Source: Flavobacterium denitrificans DSM 15936
Lineage (GTDB): Bacteria; Bacteroidota; Bacteroidia; Flavobacteriales; Flavobacteriaceae
Direction: 5' to 3'
DNA length: 64,000 nt
Assembly: GCF_000425445.1 (NCBI RefSeq)
Contig: NZ_AUDL01000015.1
Span: forward strand, 40,225 to 104,224
Both the position numbers and the translations under genes were made by a program. The notes beneath the pieces were generated by a model, which made no database searches, was not told the DNA's origin, and saw only the letters and a list, made by a program, of their open reading frames with translations. Shown here piece after piece: positions 17,103 to 25,903 of this stretch (position 1 is the first letter of the stretch; every line of letters begins with the position of its first letter).

Positions 17103-17212
17103 ATGCATGCATAACACTATGATTAAATGTTAATATATTACGTTATATTTAAAAATGATGCTTAAATTGATTATAATTATAACAAATATCTTATTCTATT
17201 ATTATTGTATCT

Positions 17213-17220
17213 TATATTTG
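17213..17220 (+). promoter_or_regulatory. -7 promoter box of the lipoprotein gene
   Basis: TATATTTG matches TAnnTTTG. The -33 region reads TTATTC rather than TTG. The box is 27 bases before the ATG. Confidence 0.45.
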
Positions 17221-17246
17221 CACAATATTTTAAATCCTAGTTGATT

Positions 17247-18869
17247 ATGAAAAATAAATTTTATCTATTCGCCTTATTAACGACGTCGCTTTTTGTCTCA
17301 TGTGACAACAATGATGACAATTCTGATAATCAAGCTACAGAAAATGGTATTACAATTAATAGTGATGCTGTTTCTTTAAACAAAAGACTTGATTATACTA
17401 ATTCTGGAGTTATTTCAATCACCAACACTTCAACAGCAAAAGGATTAGCAACACAGGCTACTACAGATTTGCCTTTGGTTCAAATTGCTGAAGTAAATCC
17501 GCCAACAGATAGTAATGGAAGAACTTTACAAGCCAATCATGTAGCAGTAAACGGAAATTATGCGTATGTAGCCTATACTATGATGGGCGATGCTTACTCT
17601 GGAGCGATTGATGTAATTGACGTTACAGATCCTTATAAGCCAAAGTTACTTACATCAGCATTAGTAGCAAATACAGATATTACGTCTCTTACTTATTCGA
17701 ACGGAAATTTAATTATTGCCGGAGCAAAGGATATCGACAAAGACGCTACGTTGACAAATCCAGCAATTGTAATCAATATGCAATTAAGCTCTGGAATGTT
17801 GACAGATAAATATACAGTATCTAAACTTGAAAGCCACGCAACGACTGATGTTTCTGCTAATTCAACTTCTTACTTTGCAGTTACAGGAGATACGGGAAGC
17901 TTGTTTAAAATCAGCAATTCTACCAAACAAGTGACTTCAAAAGTTGCGGTTCAGGATTTAAGAACTGTAGCGATTAGTGGTGACAAAATTGTTACCTTAA
18001 GTGGTACAAAAGGTGTTAACATATATAATGAATCAACTCTTGCGCTTCAAAAATCATTTGCAACAAGTAATGATGTAAGTGCCGCAAAAAGAACAATTGA
18101 TTTTGACGGAACAAAACTATTGGTTTCTGAAGGATACAATGGTTTAGGAATTTACGATATCAACAGTGGATCAAAATTGCAAACAATTGGCTTGGCTTCT
18201 GCTGGAGGCGATAATGTAACCAATGCGGTTTCTGTAAATGACGGATATGCTTTTGTTGCAAATGGTGCTGCCGGATTAAACGTTTACAAATCTGGAACGC
18301 CTTATAGTTTAGTTGGAACTGTTGGAATCACAGGTTCATCAAACTATGTAAAATCTAGTGGAAATTACATTTATGTTGCAAGCGGAAAAGGTGGTTTGAA
18401 AATCATTAAAATGGAAAAACCAAATACAACTTTTGCTAATTGCTCTTCATATGGTGTTTACAACCAAGGAAAAGATTTGATTTTGAATTCTAATGAAGTA
18501 AAATCATATAATGGTTCAACTGCAATCAATTCTATTATTGTTAATTCTGGAGGTGTTTTAACCCACTGTGGATCAATCTCTGTTCAAAACACTTTGATTT
18601 TAAACAGTGGCGGTACTTTTAATATGACTGGAACTTTGGCACAAGGAAAATACCAGCAGTCAAACCCAACAGAACTTATTATCAATAGTAACGCTTTATT
18701 GCAAATTGAAGGTTCTGTGGTAATCTGGGGTGACCTTAGATTGAACAGTGGTGCAAAAATTAATTTTATTGGAAACAATTCGTCGATTACTATTTATGGT
18801 AAAGTGACTAAAAATAGTGGCGTTACCATTACGGGAACGTACAATGACACAGAAAACAAATTGAAATAA
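17247..18869 (+). CDS. Beta-propeller lipoprotein (LVIVD-like repeats)
   Basis: A 540-residue exported lipoprotein. The lipobox LFVSC places the lipidated Cys at about residue 19 and is followed by an acidic DNNDDN stretch. The middle part has repeated propeller-blade motifs of the LVIVD type (VAVNGNYAYVAYT, AIDVIDVTDPYKPKL, VNDGYAFVANGAAGLNVYK, SGNYIYVASGKGGLKIIK). The last 140 residues contain repeating Asn/Ser/Gly segments (LILNSNEVKS, LILNSGGTFN, LIINSNALLQI, LRLNSGAKIN) that look like a beta-helix. ATG 17247 is used instead of the in-frame TTG at 17241. Probably surface exposed; ligand unknown. Confidence 0.78.
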   Translation: MKNKFYLFALLTTSLFVSCDNNDDNSDNQATENGITINSDAVSLNKRLDYTNSGVISITNTSTAKGLATQATTDLPLVQIAEVNPPTDSNGRTLQANHVAVNGNYAYVAYTMMGDAYSGAIDVIDVTDPYKPKLLTSALVANTDITSLTYSNGNLIIAGAKDIDKDATLTNPAIVINMQLSSGMLTDKYTVSKLESHATTDVSANSTSYFAVTGDTGSLFKISNSTKQVTSKVAVQDLRTVAISGDKIVTLSGTKGVNIYNESTLALQKSFATSNDVSAAKRTIDFDGTKLLVSEGYNGLGIYDINSGSKLQTIGLASAGGDNVTNAVSVNDGYAFVANGAAGLNVYKSGTPYSLVGTVGITGSSNYVKSSGNYIYVASGKGGLKIIKMEKPNTTFANCSSYGVYNQGKDLILNSNEVKSYNGSTAINSIIVNSGGVLTHCGSISVQNTLILNSGGTFNMTGTLAQGKYQQSNPTELIINSNALLQIEGSVVIWGDLRLNSGAKINFIGNNSSITIYGKVTKNSGVTITGTYNDTENKLK

Positions 18870-18925
18870 TTTTCTGTAATCCTAAGAAATACCACCCGAT
18901 TTAAAAAATTAAATCGATTCTTAAA

Positions 18926-18964
18926 AAAAATGCTGTCGGAGACAATCTGATGGCATTTTTTTTG
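18926..18964 (+). terminator. Terminator after the lipoprotein
   Basis: aaaaatgc (18926-18933) pairs with gcattttt (18953-18960) around an inner tgtc-gga-gaca hairpin and is followed by T. Confidence 0.65.
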
Positions 18965-19080
18965 TGGAGTAGTTTTTCTTAAAAAAGGAAATCAATAACC
19001 AAACATTAACAATTCATTTAAATAGTCTTCAAAAATATAATTACTATTTTTGAAGCACTTTCAAAAACACTAACCACGCT

Positions 19081-21612
19081 ATGCGAAAAATTCAGTTACT
19101 AATTCTTTCATTTTTTTTAACAGGAATTTCAATTTCTTTTGCTCAACAGCCTCAAAAACCAAGTTCAGTAGAAATTTATAATCAAATCAAGAAATTGAAC
19201 TTTTTAGGTTCTGTATTGTATGTTGCAGCGCATCCCGATGACGAAAATACGCGTTTAATTTCCTACATGGCAAACGAGATGAATGCAAGAACTGGATATT
19301 TATCCTTAACTCGTGGTGATGGAGGGCAAAATCTAATTGGTCCGCAATTACGTGAATTATTAGGCGTTATACGAACTCAAGAATTAATTGAAGCTCGAAA
19401 AATTGATGGCGGAGAACAATTTTTCTCTCGTGCAAATGATTTTGGTTTTTCAAAAAATCCAAACGAAACTTTAGAAATCTGGGATAAAGACAAAGTTCTA
19501 GCCGATGTGGTTTGGACGATCAGAAAATTTCAACCGGATGTGATCATAAACCGTTTTGATCATCGTTCTCCTGGTACAACACACGGACATCATACGTCAT
19601 CTGCAATGTTGAGCGTGGAAAGTTATAAATTAACAAATGACCCAAAAATATATCCGGAACAATTAAAATTTGTTGCGCCTTGGCAAGTAAAACGCCAGTT
19701 TTTTAATCCGTCTTGGTGGTTTTATGGAAGCCAAGAAAAATTTGATGCCGCTAATAAATCAAAATTTACCAAATTAGAAACGGGAGTTTATTATACAGGA
19801 ATTGGAAAATCAAATCAAGAAATTGCGGCTTTAAGCCGAAGCCGTCACCAATCACAAGGTTTTGGAAGTACAGGTGCGCGTGGTGAAGAAACAGAATATT
19901 TGGAACTTATTAATGGAGAAACACCAAAAGAAAGAGATAATTTATTTGATGGCATTGATACTTCATGGAACCGAGTTAAAAACGGAAAACCAATTGGTGA
20001 ATTGATTTCTAAAATCATTTCAAAATACGATTTCAGTAATCCTTCAGCAAGTATTCCTGATTTGATAAAAGCTTACACAATGATCGAAGCTTTAGAAGAT
20101 GATCATTGGAAACCATTAAAAGCAAATGCAATAAAAAATATCATTGCATCGTGCTCAGGTTTATATCTTGAAGCTGTAGCCACAGAACAAGAAGCAACGC
20201 CAGGAAGCACAATCAAATTGAATCTTGAAGCTATTAACAGATGTGCTGTTGAAATGCAATTGGCAAGCATTACCACTTTGCCAGATAATAAAACAATTCC
20301 TCAAAACAGTGTTTTAAAAAACAATAACGATCAAAAATTCAGTATTCAATTACAACTTCCTGAAAACCTTGAATATACTCAACCGTATTGGCTGAAAGAA
20401 AAAGCAACGGTTGGAATGTATACTGTTTCGAATCAGGAAATAATTGGAATTCCAGATATCATCAGAGAAGTTAAAGTTGTTTTTAATGTGAAAATTAATG
20501 GAGTTGAAATTCCGTTTGAACGCACTGTTGTTTACAAATATAATGACGGCGTTAAAGGCGAAATGTATAATTTTCTTGACATCGTTCCTGAAGTTACGAC
20601 TTCTATTCTTGAAAAAGTATTGATTTTTAAGGATACTAAAAGCAAAATGATTCCAGTAAAAGTTCGCGCCGGAAGAGACGGAATAAAAGGAAATCTTCAA
20701 TTAGAATTGCCAAAAAGCTGGGTAATTTCACCAAAACAGATTCCGTTTTCTTTAGATAAAAAAGGAAGCGAACAAACCTTTTATTTTGAAGTTACACCTC
20801 CTTTAAATCCAGAGGAAGCCATTGCAAAAGCCGTTGTCATTACTGACAATAAACGTTTTGACAAAGATGAAACAGTTATAGAATACAGCCATATTACCAA
20901 ACAGATGGTTTTAAAACCGACCGAGTCAAAATGTATCCGAATTGACTTAAAAACTTCTGGCGATTCAATTGCCTACATTATGGGGGCTGGCGACGAAGTC
21001 CCTGAAAGCTTGGCACAAATGGGATATAAAGTTACAATTTTAAAACCAGAAGAAATCACACCAGAACGTATGGATTCTTTCAATACTGTTATTACAGGAA
21101 TTCGTGCTTACAATACTGTAAATGCTTTGGCCCACAAACAAAAAGTACTTTTTGATTTTGTAAAAAGCGGTAAAAACATGATTGTGCAATACAATACATA
21201 TGGCAGAATGGTAACTGACCAAATTGCACCCTATCCGCTAAAAGTTTCAAACGACCGTGTAACAGAAGAAAATGCTAAAATCACATTTTTGGCACCAAAT
21301 CATCCGGTTTTAAATATTCCGAATAAAATCACTGAAAAAGATTTTCAGGGCTGGACGCAAGAACAAGGTTTATATTATCCAGACCAGTATGACGCTGCCT
21401 TCACTCCTATCATCTCATCTCATGATAAAGGTGAATCTCCAAAAGATGGTGCTTTGTTAGTAGCGCCTTACGGAAAAGGGTATTATATTTACACTGGTTT
21501 AAGCTTTTTTAGAGAACTGCCAGAAGGTGTTGCCGGCGCTTATAGATTGCTGTCTAACATCATTTCGCTAAAACAACCAGTAGAAGCTCCTAAACAAGAA
21601 TTTAAGCAATAA
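19081..21612 (+). CDS. PIG-L family deacetylase with C-terminal ThuA-like domain, secreted
   Basis: An 843-residue protein with a signal peptide (1-22). The zinc-dependent PIG-L/LmbE N-deacetylase domain carries the metal motif A50-H-P-D-D-E55 and the second site THG-H170-H171. These enzymes remove acetyl from GlcNAc-type sugars. A long middle part of beta-sandwich type follows. The last 200 residues (AYIMGAGDEVPESLAQMGY, VITGIRAYNTV, VKSGKNMIVQYNT) resemble a class I amidotransferase/ThuA-like flavodoxin fold. A 35-residue membrane peptide and a sodium:solute symporter follow within 125 bases, suggesting cleavage of an amino-sugar compound and uptake of the product. That substrate is inferred. 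Confidence 0.88.
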   Translation: MRKIQLLILSFFLTGISISFAQQPQKPSSVEIYNQIKKLNFLGSVLYVAAHPDDENTRLISYMANEMNARTGYLSLTRGDGGQNLIGPQLRELLGVIRTQELIEARKIDGGEQFFSRANDFGFSKNPNETLEIWDKDKVLADVVWTIRKFQPDVIINRFDHRSPGTTHGHHTSSAMLSVESYKLTNDPKIYPEQLKFVAPWQVKRQFFNPSWWFYGSQEKFDAANKSKFTKLETGVYYTGIGKSNQEIAALSRSRHQSQGFGSTGARGEETEYLELINGETPKERDNLFDGIDTSWNRVKNGKPIGELISKIISKYDFSNPSASIPDLIKAYTMIEALEDDHWKPLKANAIKNIIASCSGLYLEAVATEQEATPGSTIKLNLEAINRCAVEMQLASITTLPDNKTIPQNSVLKNNNDQKFSIQLQLPENLEYTQPYWLKEKATVGMYTVSNQEIIGIPDIIREVKVVFNVKINGVEIPFERTVVYKYNDGVKGEMYNFLDIVPEVTTSILEKVLIFKDTKSKMIPVKVRAGRDGIKGNLQLELPKSWVISPKQIPFSLDKKGSEQTFYFEVTPPLNPEEAIAKAVVITDNKRFDKDETVIEYSHITKQMVLKPTESKCIRIDLKTSGDSIAYIMGAGDEVPESLAQMGYKVTILKPEEITPERMDSFNTVITGIRAYNTVNALAHKQKVLFDFVKSGKNMIVQYNTYGRMVTDQIAPYPLKVSNDRVTEENAKITFLAPNHPVLNIPNKITEKDFQGWTQEQGLYYPDQYDAAFTPIISSHDKGESPKDGALLVAPYGKGYYIYTGLSFFRELPEGVAGAYRLLSNIISLKQPVEAPKQEFKQ

Positions 21613-21624
21613 AACATTTGTAAA

Positions 21625-21732
21625 ATGGAAGCCAAAAAAACAAAAAAATGGAAAAAAAGCTACACCTATGTTTTGGTGGCAAATGCTATTTATATTCTTA
21701 TTTTCTTCTTAATCATGCAATTATACTCTTAA
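21625..21732 (+). CDS. Small single-helix membrane protein, 35 residues
   Basis: ATG 21625 to TAA 21732. It has a Lys/Trp-rich N-terminus (MEAKKTKKWKKS) followed by one membrane helix (about residues 13-33, with VLVANAIYILIFFLIMQLY). It lies 12 bases after the PIG-L gene and 3 bases before the symporter start, in the same direction, so it is in the operon. The positive-inside rule puts the N-terminus in the cytoplasm. It may be a small partner of the symporter, as tiny subunits are known for some sodium symporters. This is inference from position only. Confidence 0.7.
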   Translation: MEAKKTKKWKKSYTYVLVANAIYILIFFLIMQLYS

Positions 21733-21735
21733 CCT

Positions 21736-23472
21736 ATGCAATTATTTGATTGGATCGTACTTATTGTTACACTTTTATTCATTGTTGGATATGGTTCTTG
21801 GAAAACCAAAGGGAGTAAAAATGTTGAAGATTTCATTTTAGGAAATAATGAGACGCCTTGGTACACTGTTGGACTTTCGGTAATGGCTACACAAGCTAGC
21901 GCCATTACATTTTTATCAACGCCTGGACAGGCTTATCATGACGGAATGGGTTTTGTCCAATTTTATTTCGGCTTGCCAATCGCTATGATTGTCATCTGTT
22001 TGACTTTTATTCCGCTTTATCATAAAAATAAAGTTTTTACCGCTTATGAATTTCTTGAAAAGCGATTTGATGTAAAAACGCGTTCACTTGCCGCTATTTT
22101 ATTTTTAGTTCAAAGAGGTCTAGGAACTGGACTTACGATTTACGCTCCTGCCATTATTTTGTCAGCATTGCTAGGCTGGAATCTGACTATAATGAATATC
22201 ATAATTGGTGTTATGGTAATTATATATACGTTTTCTGGAGGAACTAAAGCGGTGAACGTAACACAAAAACAGCAAATGTTTGTAATTATCTCTGGTATGT
22301 TTATTACTTTTTTCTTGATTTTGCACTATTTGCCAAACGATATGACTTTTACAAGCGCGATGCATATTGCAGGTGCAAACGACAAAATGAATATTGTAGA
22401 TTTTTCTTTTGATCCAGAAGAAAAGTACACATTTTGGAGTGGGATTACAGGAGGATTTTTCTTAGCTCTTTCTTATTTTGGAACGGATCAATCGCAGGTT
22501 GGGCGATATTTATCTGGAAAATCGGTTGCTGAAAGTCAAATGGGATTAATTATGAACGGACTTTTAAAAGTTCCGATGCAGTTTTTCATTTTATTAACCG
22601 GAGTAATGGTTTTTGTTTTCTTCCAATTCAATCCAGTTCCACTAAACTTTAATCCGAATAATAAAACTGTAATTGAAAAATCAGTTTTTAAGGAAGAATA
22701 TCATGTTCTTGAAAAAAGACTGGAAAAACTTTCTGAAGATAAAAAAGTAATCAACTTATTATACATCGATCAGTTGAATCAGGATTATGACAATCCGATT
22801 TTAAGAAAAGAACTGGTTGCTCTATCAAACAAAGAAAAAGATTTGCGTGACAAAGCAAAAGAAATCATTTCGAAAGCCGACAGCAACAGCGAAACGAATG
22901 ACAAGGATTATGTTTTCTTTCATTTTATTCTGCATTATTTGCCAAAGGGATTAATCGGATTATTGCTTGCCGTGATTATTTCTGCTGCAATGTCATCAAC
23001 AGCTTCTGGATTGAATGCATTGGCTTCAACAACAGCAATTGATATTTACAAAAGAAATATAAAAGCCGAAAAATCAGAAAAGCATTATTTGATGGCAACT
23101 AAATTTTTCACACTTTTCTGGGGAGTTGTAGCGATTCTTTTTGCTTGTGTCGGAACCTTATTTGAGAATTTGATTCAGCTTGTAAATATTATTGGTTCTA
23201 TTTTTTACGGAACCGTTTTAGGAATATTCCTTGTTGGTTTTTATTTGAAGCGCGTTCAGGCAAAGTCTATGTTTATTAGTGCTATTATTAGCCAATTGAC
23301 AATTTTTGTGATTTATTATTTCATGATTTATATTTATCCGAGTGGTCAGGAAAAACTTGGCTATTTATGGCTGAATTTCATTGGAGCAAACCTTACAGTT
23401 GTATTGTCATTGGTACTACAGTTTTTATTTTTCAGAGACAAACCAGATTCAGACAAAGTAATTTTGGAATAA
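21736..23472 (+). CDS. Sodium:solute symporter (SSS family)
   Basis: A 578-residue transporter with about 13 membrane helices. SSS signatures are SVMATQASAITFLSTPGQAYHDGMGF (helices 1-2 region), IYTFSGGTKAVNVTQKQQMF and the sodium-site helix AMSSTASGLNALASTTAIDIYKR. It couples sodium entry to uptake of a sugar, sialic acid or similar. An unusual hydrophilic, coiled-coil-like loop of about 85 residues (roughly 310-395, rich in Glu and Lys) interrupts the helices before the AMSST segment. The start is 3 bases after the small membrane protein. The substrate may be the product of the upstream PIG-L enzyme. Confidence 0.9.
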   Translation: MQLFDWIVLIVTLLFIVGYGSWKTKGSKNVEDFILGNNETPWYTVGLSVMATQASAITFLSTPGQAYHDGMGFVQFYFGLPIAMIVICLTFIPLYHKNKVFTAYEFLEKRFDVKTRSLAAILFLVQRGLGTGLTIYAPAIILSALLGWNLTIMNIIIGVMVIIYTFSGGTKAVNVTQKQQMFVIISGMFITFFLILHYLPNDMTFTSAMHIAGANDKMNIVDFSFDPEEKYTFWSGITGGFFLALSYFGTDQSQVGRYLSGKSVAESQMGLIMNGLLKVPMQFFILLTGVMVFVFFQFNPVPLNFNPNNKTVIEKSVFKEEYHVLEKRLEKLSEDKKVINLLYIDQLNQDYDNPILRKELVALSNKEKDLRDKAKEIISKADSNSETNDKDYVFFHFILHYLPKGLIGLLLAVIISAAMSSTASGLNALASTTAIDIYKRNIKAEKSEKHYLMATKFFTLFWGVVAILFACVGTLFENLIQLVNIIGSIFYGTVLGIFLVGFYLKRVQAKSMFISAIISQLTIFVIYYFMIYIYPSGQEKLGYLWLNFIGANLTVVLSLVLQFLFFRDKPDSDKVILE

Positions 23473-23479
23473 AATCTAA

Positions 23480-23809
23480 ATGAAATATTTTAGAAATATG
23501 CTTTTCTTTTATTCTTCCTTTTTAGAAAAATCAGGAAGAATCGAATATGGAATTTATGCATTTTTTACAATTCTGATGCAAATGCTTGCTTTGTATTTAT
23601 ATCAAACGATCAATCTAAATAATGAAACTATTTTGCATATCTTCTACAGCTGTTTTATTGTTTTATTTACATTCGTTCCTATGCAGGCCACTACAGCTAG
23701 AAGATTGAGAGATTTAAATGCAAATCCTGCATTTCTTATTTTTAATTTTATTCCTGTTTTGAATATTGTTTTTATTGCATTTTTATTACTTGCTAGATCT
23801 AAAAAATAA
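23480..23809 (+). CDS. DUF805-like small membrane protein
   Basis: A 109-residue protein with three to four membrane helices. The motif TTARRLRDLNANPAFLI matches the RRLxDxx core of DUF805, a family of small inner-membrane proteins without known function. It starts 7 bases after the symporter gene and is presumably co-transcribed with it. Confidence 0.68.
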   Translation: MKYFRNMLFFYSSFLEKSGRIEYGIYAFFTILMQMLALYLYQTINLNNETILHIFYSCFIVLFTFVPMQATTARRLRDLNANPAFLIFNFIPVLNIVFIAFLLLARSKK

Positions 23810-23819
23810 TTCGAAGGTT

Positions 23820-24302
23820 ATGTTACAAAAAATTATTCTCGCGGTTATACTTCTTTTTAGCATTTCAGTTGAAAGCCAGAATAGTTTAGTAATAAGTAAG
23901 GTAGAAGATAATTCCATCTCAGCACAGCTCTATACAAAATGCTTTGAGAATTTAAATCAAGGTGCTGAAATTTTTGAAAAGCATCCTTCAAGAATGAAAT
24001 TTTGTTCTTTATTAGAATGCATGGTTTTACTGTCATTTGAAGAAATTGATGTTCAAATTGCAGCTGAAAAACGATTAATTGGGATTGCAACTCAATTATT
24101 TAGAGAAGGAAATCCAGTATATTTGATTATGGGTTTGGATAGTTCTCTAGACGCAAAGGCGAAAAATGAAGATTTAACCGATGATAATCATCTTGTTTAC
24201 ATTAGTTACGGAGAATGTACAAATCCGCCATATTTAAGAAAAGGTGCTGAAATTATAAATAAACAGACTCAATTATTAATTAAACAATCTCAATCAAAAT
24301 AG
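23820..24302 (+). CDS. Hypothetical secreted protein, 160 residues
   Basis: It begins with a signal peptide (about residues 1-18, IILAVILLFSISVESQ) and continues as a mostly helical soluble domain with three or four Cys (for example MKFCSLLECMV). No family is recognised. The ATG at 23820 is chosen because the signal peptide starts there. An earlier in-frame ATG (23766) lies inside the preceding gene. It starts 10 bases after the DUF805-like gene and may end that transcript. Confidence 0.6.
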   Translation: MLQKIILAVILLFSISVESQNSLVISKVEDNSISAQLYTKCFENLNQGAEIFEKHPSRMKFCSLLECMVLLSFEEIDVQIAAEKRLIGIATQLFREGNPVYLIMGLDSSLDAKAKNEDLTDDNHLVYISYGECTNPPYLRKGAEIINKQTQLLIKQSQSK

Positions 24303-24321
24303 CACTTCTAAAAAACCGAAA

Positions 24322-24406
24322 TGCCCTAGCCCTGATGGAAGCGGCATCCTTTTTTATGGCTTTTTCTGCCATAAAAAAGATATAGCGGACAGCAGGAAAT
24401 AGCTCC
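24322..24406 (+). repeat. Structured flavobacterial intergenic element, copy 1
   Basis: An 85-base element: tagccctgatggaagcggcatcc, a long hairpin (ttttttatggc, 7-base loop, gccataaaaaa), then gatatagcggacagcaggaaatagctcc. A second, inverted copy lies at 40526-40603. The outer CCTG/CAGG pairing of this copy is CCCG/CGGG in the other, a compensatory change. It accounts for much of the 214-base gap here. Confidence 0.75.
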
Positions 24407-24516
24407 TAAAAATTACAAACACTTTATTCCTAATTCAATTTTTCTTCATTTGTAAGTAAAAAATGTTATTTTAGTAAGTTTAAAAGCAATCAAAAAATAA
24501 CCTAAAAAACTGCAAA

Positions 24517-25149
24517 ATGAAAATTTCAGACGATATTCAAAAATTGCTTCCCTTTGGTTATCTTTTCCTTGTTGTGATGGGAATACTAAAAGAATGTTTT
24601 TTTCATTATCAATTAGGAATCAATATTTTGAAATATTCTACAATTATGGATATTTTGATCAGTCCAATTGCAACGTTTACTTCAAATCCGATAATTTTAG
24701 TTTTTGTAATTTCACTTTTTATATTCCATTATAATTTACCATCGCTGCTAGCAAAATACAACGATAGAAAATTTGTTATTAGAACATTTGAACTAAAAAA
24801 AATTGAAGGTTTTTCTGAAGCAGAAACCAAAAGTTATTTTAATAGTGTTTCGGTAAAAACACTTGCGGCGATACTTTGTTCATTTTTCTTAGGTTATGGA
24901 CTCGCCGGCGGTTATTTTACAGGAAAAAAAATTAGAGAACACAAAGAAAACTATAATTATAAGATCAATTATAATAGTGGTAAATCTGAGGAAATATTTT
25001 TAATCAACACTAATAGTCTTTATTATTTTTATACGGCTAAAGGAAGTAAAACTATAAAAATTACTCCATTAGGAGCCGTTGAAAACATTGAGCTTATTGA
25101 AAACCAAATGGTTAACAAAGGATTGTTTCTTTATAATACATCATTATGA
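24517..25149 (+). CDS. Hypothetical membrane protein, 210 residues
   Basis: Three predicted membrane helices: near residues 13-30, near 50-72 (ILVFVISLFIFHYNL), and near 113-135 (LAAILCSFFLGYGLAGGYF). A soluble C-terminal domain of about 70 residues follows, with Tyr/Lys-rich strands. No family is recognised. Its stop overlaps the next gene by 4 bases (ATGA), so the two proteins are translationally coupled and may work together. Confidence 0.62.
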   Translation: MKISDDIQKLLPFGYLFLVVMGILKECFFHYQLGINILKYSTIMDILISPIATFTSNPIILVFVISLFIFHYNLPSLLAKYNDRKFVIRTFELKKIEGFSEAETKSYFNSVSVKTLAAILCSFFLGYGLAGGYFTGKKIREHKENYNYKINYNSGKSEEIFLINTNSLYYFYTAKGSKTIKITPLGAVENIELIENQMVNKGLFLYNTSL

Positions 25150-25775
25150 GAGATTTGAAAAAATATAGCAACAAAACTAAGGCTGCATTTATTTTGCTTG
25201 TTGTGATGCTTATCATCATTGCAAGCAATTTCAACACGCTTGAAAATTCCAAAAAAGTAAATGAAAACATAAATGCGATTTACAATGACCGATTAGTTGT
25301 AGCACATTATATTTTTCAGTATTCAAAAGAATTGCATTTTATAAAAGCTGAAGCTGAAAAGCTTGATTTGAGCGATAATATTAAAAAGGACGAAATCATT
25401 CATACGCTCGATATTATTCATAATATTGATGATCTGTACGCGAAAACAGTTTTAACCAATAAGGAAAAAGAACATTTCGATGCTTTTCTAGCTTCTTGCA
25501 AAGAAATAAACAACCAAGTCGTAAATAAAAACTGGAGCAAAATTGCTTATTCAAGCGAACAAGCCTTAAAAACTTTAGAATCTTTGTCACAAATTCAGAT
25601 AAAAGAAGGAAAGGAAAAACTTGCTGCCGCAAATGCTATGCACAATGATGATGTTAGTTTTGGACAGCTTGAAATTGCATTATTGATTATTTTAGGAGGA
25701 ATTACATTTTATTTATTGATTGTAAAGAAACCCAAAAGAAACATCAAAATTCCAGAACCGCCTAGTATGAATTAA
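25146..25775 (+). CDS. Orphan four-helix-bundle (4HB_MCP-like) sensor protein
   Basis: A 209-residue protein with a membrane helix at about residues 13-28 (AAFILLVVMLIIIA). A periplasmic four-helix bundle follows (residues about 30-170: YNDRLVVAHYIFQYSKELH, long amphipathic helices). A second membrane helix lies at about 177-193, with a 15-residue cytoplasmic tail. This is the ligand-binding half of a chemoreceptor or histidine kinase without any signalling domain. Flavobacteria glide and lack flagellar chemotaxis, so a chemotaxis role is unlikely. It overlaps the preceding membrane protein by 4 bases. Confidence 0.7.
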   Translation: MRDLKKYSNKTKAAFILLVVMLIIIASNFNTLENSKKVNENINAIYNDRLVVAHYIFQYSKELHFIKAEAEKLDLSDNIKKDEIIHTLDIIHNIDDLYAKTVLTNKEKEHFDAFLASCKEINNQVVNKNWSKIAYSSEQALKTLESLSQIQIKEGKEKLAAANAMHNDDVSFGQLEIALLIILGGITFYLLIVKKPKRNIKIPEPPSMN

Positions 25776-25835
25776 TAAAATTGCAATATTTGAAGTTCAA
25801 ATTCCAAATCACGCAGAAAAAATCAATTGATAAAA

Positions 25836-25884
25836 AAAATCCCAAACTCTAGTCCCGAGACTTCGGGAGGAATTTGGGATTTTT
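25836..25884. terminator. Bidirectional terminator
   Basis: aaatcccaaa pairs with tttgggattt, with an inner tcccgaga-cttcggga hairpin. A-run before, T-run after. It separates convergent genes. Confidence 0.85.
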
Positions 25885-25903
25885 ATATTATAATTTAAAG
25901 TTT

